From positions 15,954-25,281 of the forward strand of contig NZ_KL585413.1 in NCBI RefSeq assembly GCF_000721935.1: a stretch of DNA of 9,328 nucleotides, in the 5' to 3' direction. Below the pieces are notes generated by a model. That model had not been told where the DNA came from and searched no databases. It saw only the letters and a program-made list of their open reading frames with translations. Position numbers and translations under genes: made by a program. This stretch comes from Streptomyces sp. NRRL WC-3549 (GTDB lineage: Bacteria; Actinomycetota; Actinomycetes; Streptomycetales; Streptomycetaceae). This document shows positions 7,089 to 9,328 of the stretch, one piece after another (within the stretch, counting starts at the first letter, position 1; each line of letters opens with the position of its first letter).

Positions 7089-8020
7089 CCGCCCCCGCCC
7101 CCTCCTACTCCGGAGTGATCCCGCCCGTCGTCACCCCGCTCACCGCGGACGGTGAACTCGACCGGGTCTCCCTGGAGCGGGTCGTCGGCCACCTCCTCGA
7201 CGGCGGGGTCAGCGGCCTCTTCGCCCTCGGCAGCTCCGGCGAGACGGCCTACCTGACCCCCGGTCAGCAGGACGAGGTCATCAAGGTGATCACCGCCGCG
7301 TCGGCGGGCCAGGTGCCCGTCCTCGTCGGGGCCATCGAGACCACCACCAACCGGGCCGTCGAGCGTGCCCGCGCCGCGGCCGCCCTCGGCGCCGACGCGG
7401 TCGTGGCCACCGCGCCCTTCTACACGCGCACCCACGTCACCGAGATCGACCGCCACTTCCGGGACATCGCCGCGGCCGTGGACCTGCCGCTCCTCGCGTA
7501 CGACGTGCCGGTCTGCGTGCACAGCAAGCTGGACCCGGAACTCCTGCTGCCGCTCGCGGCGGAAGGGGTGCTCGCGGGAGTCAAGGACTCCAGCGGGGAC
7601 GACGGTTCCTTCCGCCGGCTGGCCATCGGGGCACGGGACCTGCCCGGGTTCTCCGTGCTGACCGGCCACGAGCTCGTGGTCGACGCGATGATGCTGAGCG
7701 GCGCCGACGGCTCCGTGCCCGGTCTGGGCAACGTGGACCCGCACGGCTACGTACGGCTGCACGAGGCCGCGACGCGCGGTGACTGGGCCGCCGCCAGGGC
7801 CGAACAGGACCGGCTCGTCGGGCTGTTCGACATCGTCACCGCCGCGGCGCCCGGCACCGCCTCGGCGACGGCGGCGGGTCTGGGCGCGTTCAAGACCGCC
7901 CTGATGCTGCGCGGCGTCATCGCGACCAACGTCATGAGCCCGCCGATGCGCCGCCTGGACGCGGCGGAGACGGTGAAGATCGCCGCGTACCTGGACCGCG
8001 CGGGGCTCTCCCGCGTGTGA
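7085..8020 (+). CDS. Dihydrodipicolinate synthase / N-acetylneuraminate lyase family aldolase
   Basis: A 311-residue TIM-barrel class I aldolase that forms a Schiff base between a lysine and a pyruvate-type keto acid. Key positions: GSSGE at 49-53 (carboxylate-binding loop), PFY at 111-113, Tyr139 in YDVP (general acid/base) and Lys167 in GVKDSSGD (Schiff base). The arginine that follows the YNxP motif in true dihydrodipicolinate synthase is replaced by Cys144, so lysine biosynthesis (DapA) is unlikely. The family also includes sialic acid lyase, keto-deoxy sugar-acid aldolases and hydroxyproline-pathway deaminases. The ATG at 7085 overlaps the ATPase stop by 4 bases and has AAGGAG 6 bases upstream. 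As the last gene of the importer operon it probably acts on the imported compound or a product of it. The family is sure; the reaction is not. Confidence 0.9.
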   Translation: MTAPAPSYSGVIPPVVTPLTADGELDRVSLERVVGHLLDGGVSGLFALGSSGETAYLTPGQQDEVIKVITAASAGQVPVLVGAIETTTNRAVERARAAAALGADAVVATAPFYTRTHVTEIDRHFRDIAAAVDLPLLAYDVPVCVHSKLDPELLLPLAAEGVLAGVKDSSGDDGSFRRLAIGARDLPGFSVLTGHELVVDAMMLSGADGSVPGLGNVDPHGYVRLHEAATRGDWAAARAEQDRLVGLFDIVTAAAPGTASATAAGLGAFKTALMLRGVIATNVMSPPMRRLDAAETVKIAAYLDRAGLSRV

Positions 8021-8022
8021 GG

Positions 8023-8078
8023 ACACGCACGAGGCGCCCGGCAGTGTGAGCTCACACCGCCGGGCGCCTCGTGCGTGT
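8023..8078. terminator. Long inverted repeat, probable bidirectional terminator
   Basis: ACACGCACGAGGCGCCCGGC (8023-8042) is perfectly complementary to 8059-8078, and the intervening 16 bases continue the symmetry as GTGTGAGCTCACAC (8044-8057) with a single A/C mismatch (8043/8058). The result is two 28-bp arms with 27 pairs and almost no loop. It begins 2 bases after the aldolase stop and ends 7 bases before the stop of the convergent chaplin gene, so it can serve both transcripts. There is no T tract. Confidence 0.85.
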
Positions 8079-8085
8079 ACGCGTG

Positions 8086-8808
8086 TCAGCCGCGCGTGGC
8101 GCGGGTGCGGCGCATCAGCACCGCACCGCCCAGGAGGAGCGCGGCGCTCGTGCCGGCGGCCAGGCCGACGCCGTCGGCGCCCGTCTCGGCGAGCTGGGTG
8201 TCAGGGGTGTTGGGCCCGGGGGTCTCGGCCGGCGGCTGCTTCACCGGGGGCGCCTCGGCGGGCGGCTCCTCCGCGGGGGGCTCCTCGGTCGGCGGCACGA
8301 CCGTCGGCGGCTCCTCGGCGGGCGGCTCCTCGACCGGCGGCTGGACCGGCGGGTGGTGGTGGGCGGGGCCGCTGTCGTTGGCGCAGTTGTTGCCGAAGGC
8401 GGGGTTCAGCAGACCGACGACGTCGATGCTGTTGCCGCAGACGTTGACCGGGACGTCCACCGGCGCCTGGACGACGTTGCCCGAGAGCACGCCCGGGGAG
8501 TCGGCGGCCACGGCCTCGGCGTGGGCGCCGGAGGCGGAGCCGCCGTCGTGCCCGTCGTCGTCCGAGCCGACGTTCGCGCAGGCGTTGCCGAAGGCGGGGT
8601 TCAGCAGGGCGATCACGTCGACGGTGTTCCCGCACAGGTTGACCGGGACGTGCACCGGCACCTGCACGGTGTTGCCCGAACCGACACCGGGCGAGCCCAC
8701 GGCGGCGCCGTCGGCCGAGGCGTCGGCGTGCGCATAACCCCCGGCGGCGGTCAGGATGCCCGACGCCGCCGCCATGACGATCATGCTTTTGTTCAGAACC
8801 TGTCGCAT
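8086..8808 (-). CDS. Long chaplin, sortase-anchored, with two chaplin domains
   Basis: A 240-residue cell-wall-anchored surface protein of the ChpA/B/C class. In order: signal peptide 1-28 (cleavage after AHA); chaplin domain 1 at about 36-80 with Cys59 and Cys77; an Asp/Gly/His-rich linker; chaplin domain 2 at about 101-145 with Cys124 and Cys142; a His/Pro/Glu spacer at 146-204; the sorting motif LAETG (206-210); a hydrophobic helix; and a positive tail MRRTRATRG. Both domains share GN-x-VQ-x-P-x-x-VPVN-x-CGN and LLNPAFGN-x-CAN. Chaplins assemble into amphipathic fibrils that make aerial hyphae hydrophobic; the long forms are attached to peptidoglycan by class E sortase, which prefers LAxTG. 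The ATG at 8808 has GAAGGG about 7 bases upstream and directly begins the signal peptide; an in-frame ATG at 8865 would add a charged extension that spoils it. Divergent from a rodlin gene. Confidence 0.96.
   Translation of the reverse strand: MRQVLNKSMIVMAAASGILTAAGGYAHADASADGAAVGSPGVGSGNTVQVPVHVPVNLCGNTVDVIALLNPAFGNACANVGSDDDGHDGGSASGAHAEAVAADSPGVLSGNVVQAPVDVPVNVCGNSIDVVGLLNPAFGNNCANDSGPAHHHPPVQPPVEEPPAEEPPTVVPPTEEPPAEEPPAEAPPVKQPPAETPGPNTPDTQLAETGADGVGLAAGTSAALLLGGAVLMRRTRATRG
8224..8352 (-). repeat. PPxEE-type coding repeats in the chaplin wall spacer
   Basis: The spacer is built of five-residue units, mostly PPAEE with variants such as PPVEE, PPTVV and PPTEE, giving a 15-base periodicity at the DNA level (CGGCTCCTC recurs on the plus strand). 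Such Pro/Glu spacers span the wall so the chaplin domains reach the surface. Unit number is prone to slippage and may vary between strains. Confidence 0.8.
8374..8703 (-). repeat. Tandem duplication of the chaplin domain
   Basis: The two chaplin-domain coding segments (8569-8703 and 8374-8508) are offset by 195 bases, exactly 65 codons. The longest identical block seen is 23 bases at 8585-8607 and 8390-8412, covering the LLNPAFGN motif. The coding similarity reflects an ancestral domain duplication typical of long chaplins, perhaps with later homogenisation. Confidence 0.8.
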
Positions 8809-8984
8809 TACTTGCCCTTCTTCGGGAAATTCGCGCGGGCGGTGACCCGGATGGAACGTAGCCATTCCATATACGCGGACGACTCCCTAACGACGCGACG
8901 GTTGCGGGGGAAACTTGGAGAACGGTGGAAATTCTGTAATCACTCGAAAGGGTCACGTACGCCTGTTCGTGCGCGAGGCCCGAT

Positions 8985-9000
8985 TGCGGCATTCGGGTGA
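8985..9000 (+). promoter_or_regulatory. Possible BldM/WhiI-type binding site upstream of the rodlin gene
   Basis: TGCGGCATTCGGGTGA agrees at 10 of 12 defined positions with the heterodimer consensus TGnnCCGnnCGGGTGA as I recall it from Streptomyces work, including the whole CGGGTGA half. It ends 6 bases before the candidate -35 element of the rodlin promoter, a sensible place for an activator. The recalled consensus should be verified. Confidence 0.35.
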
Positions 9001-9006
9001 ACGGGG

Positions 9007-9033
9007 GGAACCAAACGGCGTCCGGCGAGTTGA
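9007..9033 (+). promoter_or_regulatory. Candidate ECF-sigma (BldN-like) promoter of the rodlin gene
   Basis: GGAACC (9007-9012) with its AAC core, then AGTTGA (9028-9033) after a 15-base spacer (17 from AAC to GTT counted by the shorter cores), resembles ECF-type promoters. Transcription would start near 9040, about 40 bases before the GTG. Rodlin genes depend on BldN in streptomycetes, which makes the reading plausible but not proven. Confidence 0.35.
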
Positions 9034-9078
9034 TCAGTACGCTCCGCCACGGGGCACTCGGTACGAGAAGGGTTAATC

Positions 9079-9328
9079 GTGATCAAGAAGGTTCTGGCTA
9101 CGGGCGCAGTCGCCGCCTCCGTCCTCGGTCTCTCGGCGACGAGCGCCATGGCCATCGGTGACGACACGGGCACCACCGTCGTCAACGGCAACGGTGCCGA
9201 GTCGGCGTTCGGCAACTCCGCGACCAAGGGCGACATGAGCCCCCAGCTCAGCCTCGTGCAGGGCTCGCTGAACAAGCCCTGCGTCGGGCTGCCCCTCAAG
9301 GCCAACCTCGGTTCGCTCGTCGGCCTCG
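9079..9328 (+). CDS. Rodlin (RdlA/RdlB-like secreted rodlet protein), N-terminal part
   Basis: Cut by the right edge after 83 codons of a protein usually near 130 residues. Residues 1-25 are a Sec signal peptide (MIKKVLATG, then a hydrophobic core, cleavage after SAMA). The mature start has the conserved rodlin features: [20 protein letters not shown] (39-54), [16 protein letters not shown] with Cys72, then a hydrophobic segment with NLGSLVG. Rodlins organise chaplin fibrils into the paired-rodlet pattern on aerial hyphae and spores. The GTG at 9079 is preceded by GAGAAGGG with 6 bases of spacing and leads straight into the signal peptide. It is divergent from the long chaplin gene, and both products act in the same surface layer; in S. 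coelicolor chaplin and rodlin genes are also clustered. Family assignment is firm; which rodlin paralogue it is cannot be told. Confidence 0.92.
   Translation, partial: MIKKVLATGAVAASVLGLSATSAMAIGDDTGTTVVNGNGAESAFGNSATKGDMSPQLSLVQGSLNKPCVGLPLKANLGSLVGL

Larger units (their letters stand above)
8809..9078. promoter_or_regulatory. Divergent promoter region between the chaplin and rodlin genes
   Basis: The 270-base gap has no convincing gene and is visibly less GC-rich than its surroundings around 8860-8960. It must hold both promoters. Seen in it: an inverted repeat ATGGAA (8851-8856) / TTCCAT (8865-8870) upstream of the chaplin start, a TGCGGCATTCGGGTGA motif near the middle, and an ECF-like promoter close to the rodlin. 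Chaplin and rodlin genes are known targets of the developmental cascade (the BldN sigma factor and BldM); specific sites here are inferred. Confidence 0.6.

Noticed and set aside
7085..8020. Calling the aldolase DapA (lysine biosynthesis)
   Set aside because: The substrate-binding arginine after YNxP is Cys144, and the gene sits in a regulated importer operon rather than with lysine genes.
8044..8057. CRP-like TGTGA/TCACA half-sites
   Set aside because: The spacing is 2 bases instead of 6, and the sequence is the tip of the terminator inverted repeat downstream of both genes.
8851..8870. ATGGAA-N8-TTCCAT inverted repeat as a defined operator
   Set aside because: Only 6-bp arms, no second copy and no known protein matched; kept only as a note within the intergenic region.
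8874..8904. Minus-strand ECF-like promoter for the chaplin (GCAAC then TCGTC with about 17 bases between)
   Set aside because: The -10 match is poor and alternatives are equally good, so no single chaplin promoter can be chosen.

Overview
The window looks like chromosomal DNA of a Streptomyces or a close filamentous actinomycete. It is very GC-rich with strong third-position G/C bias, uses GTG starts as well as ATG, and ends with a long chaplin and a rodlin, surface proteins typical of sporulating streptomycetes. Nothing points to a mobile element, CRISPR array, tRNA or rRNA.

Left part (1-1489). A CE7-type acetyl esterase (acetylxylan esterase / cephalosporin-C deacetylase family) runs off the left edge on the minus strand. 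Upstream of it, also on the minus strand, lies a FadR-type GntR repressor gene with an FCD ligand domain. Two GC-rich hairpins separate the two genes, followed by a candidate promoter for the esterase. The repressor gene is divergent from a plus-strand operon, and the 169-base gap holds two overlapping candidate promoters and a near-perfect 25-bp palindrome. Fourteen bases of this palindrome recur exactly, in the same orientation relative to transcription, just downstream of the candidate esterase promoter. This suggests one regulator controls both units.

Middle (1490-8020). A five-gene operon encodes a complete peptide/nickel/opine-type (Opp/Dpp) ABC importer: a Tat-exported lipoprotein binding protein, a permease, a permease fused to an ATPase, and a second ATPase. 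It ends with a DHDPS/N-acetylneuraminate-lyase-family aldolase. The last four genes are spaced by 1 base or overlap by 4 bases. A strong hairpin separates the binding-protein gene from the first permease gene. Taken together, importer, aldolase, FCD repressor and co-regulated acetyl esterase suggest uptake and breakdown of an acetylated small molecule, perhaps a sugar acid or sialic-acid-like compound. The substrate cannot be read from the sequence.

Right part (8021-9328). A long, almost perfect inverted repeat closes the operon and probably also terminates the convergent chaplin gene. The chaplin is of the long, sortase-anchored class (signal peptide, two chaplin domains, Pro/Glu spacer, LAETG, membrane anchor). 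It is divergent from a rodlin gene cut by the right edge. Their shared 270-base gap has candidate developmental regulatory motifs. These two genes form the hydrophobic rodlet layer of aerial hyphae and spores and appear unrelated to the transport operon.
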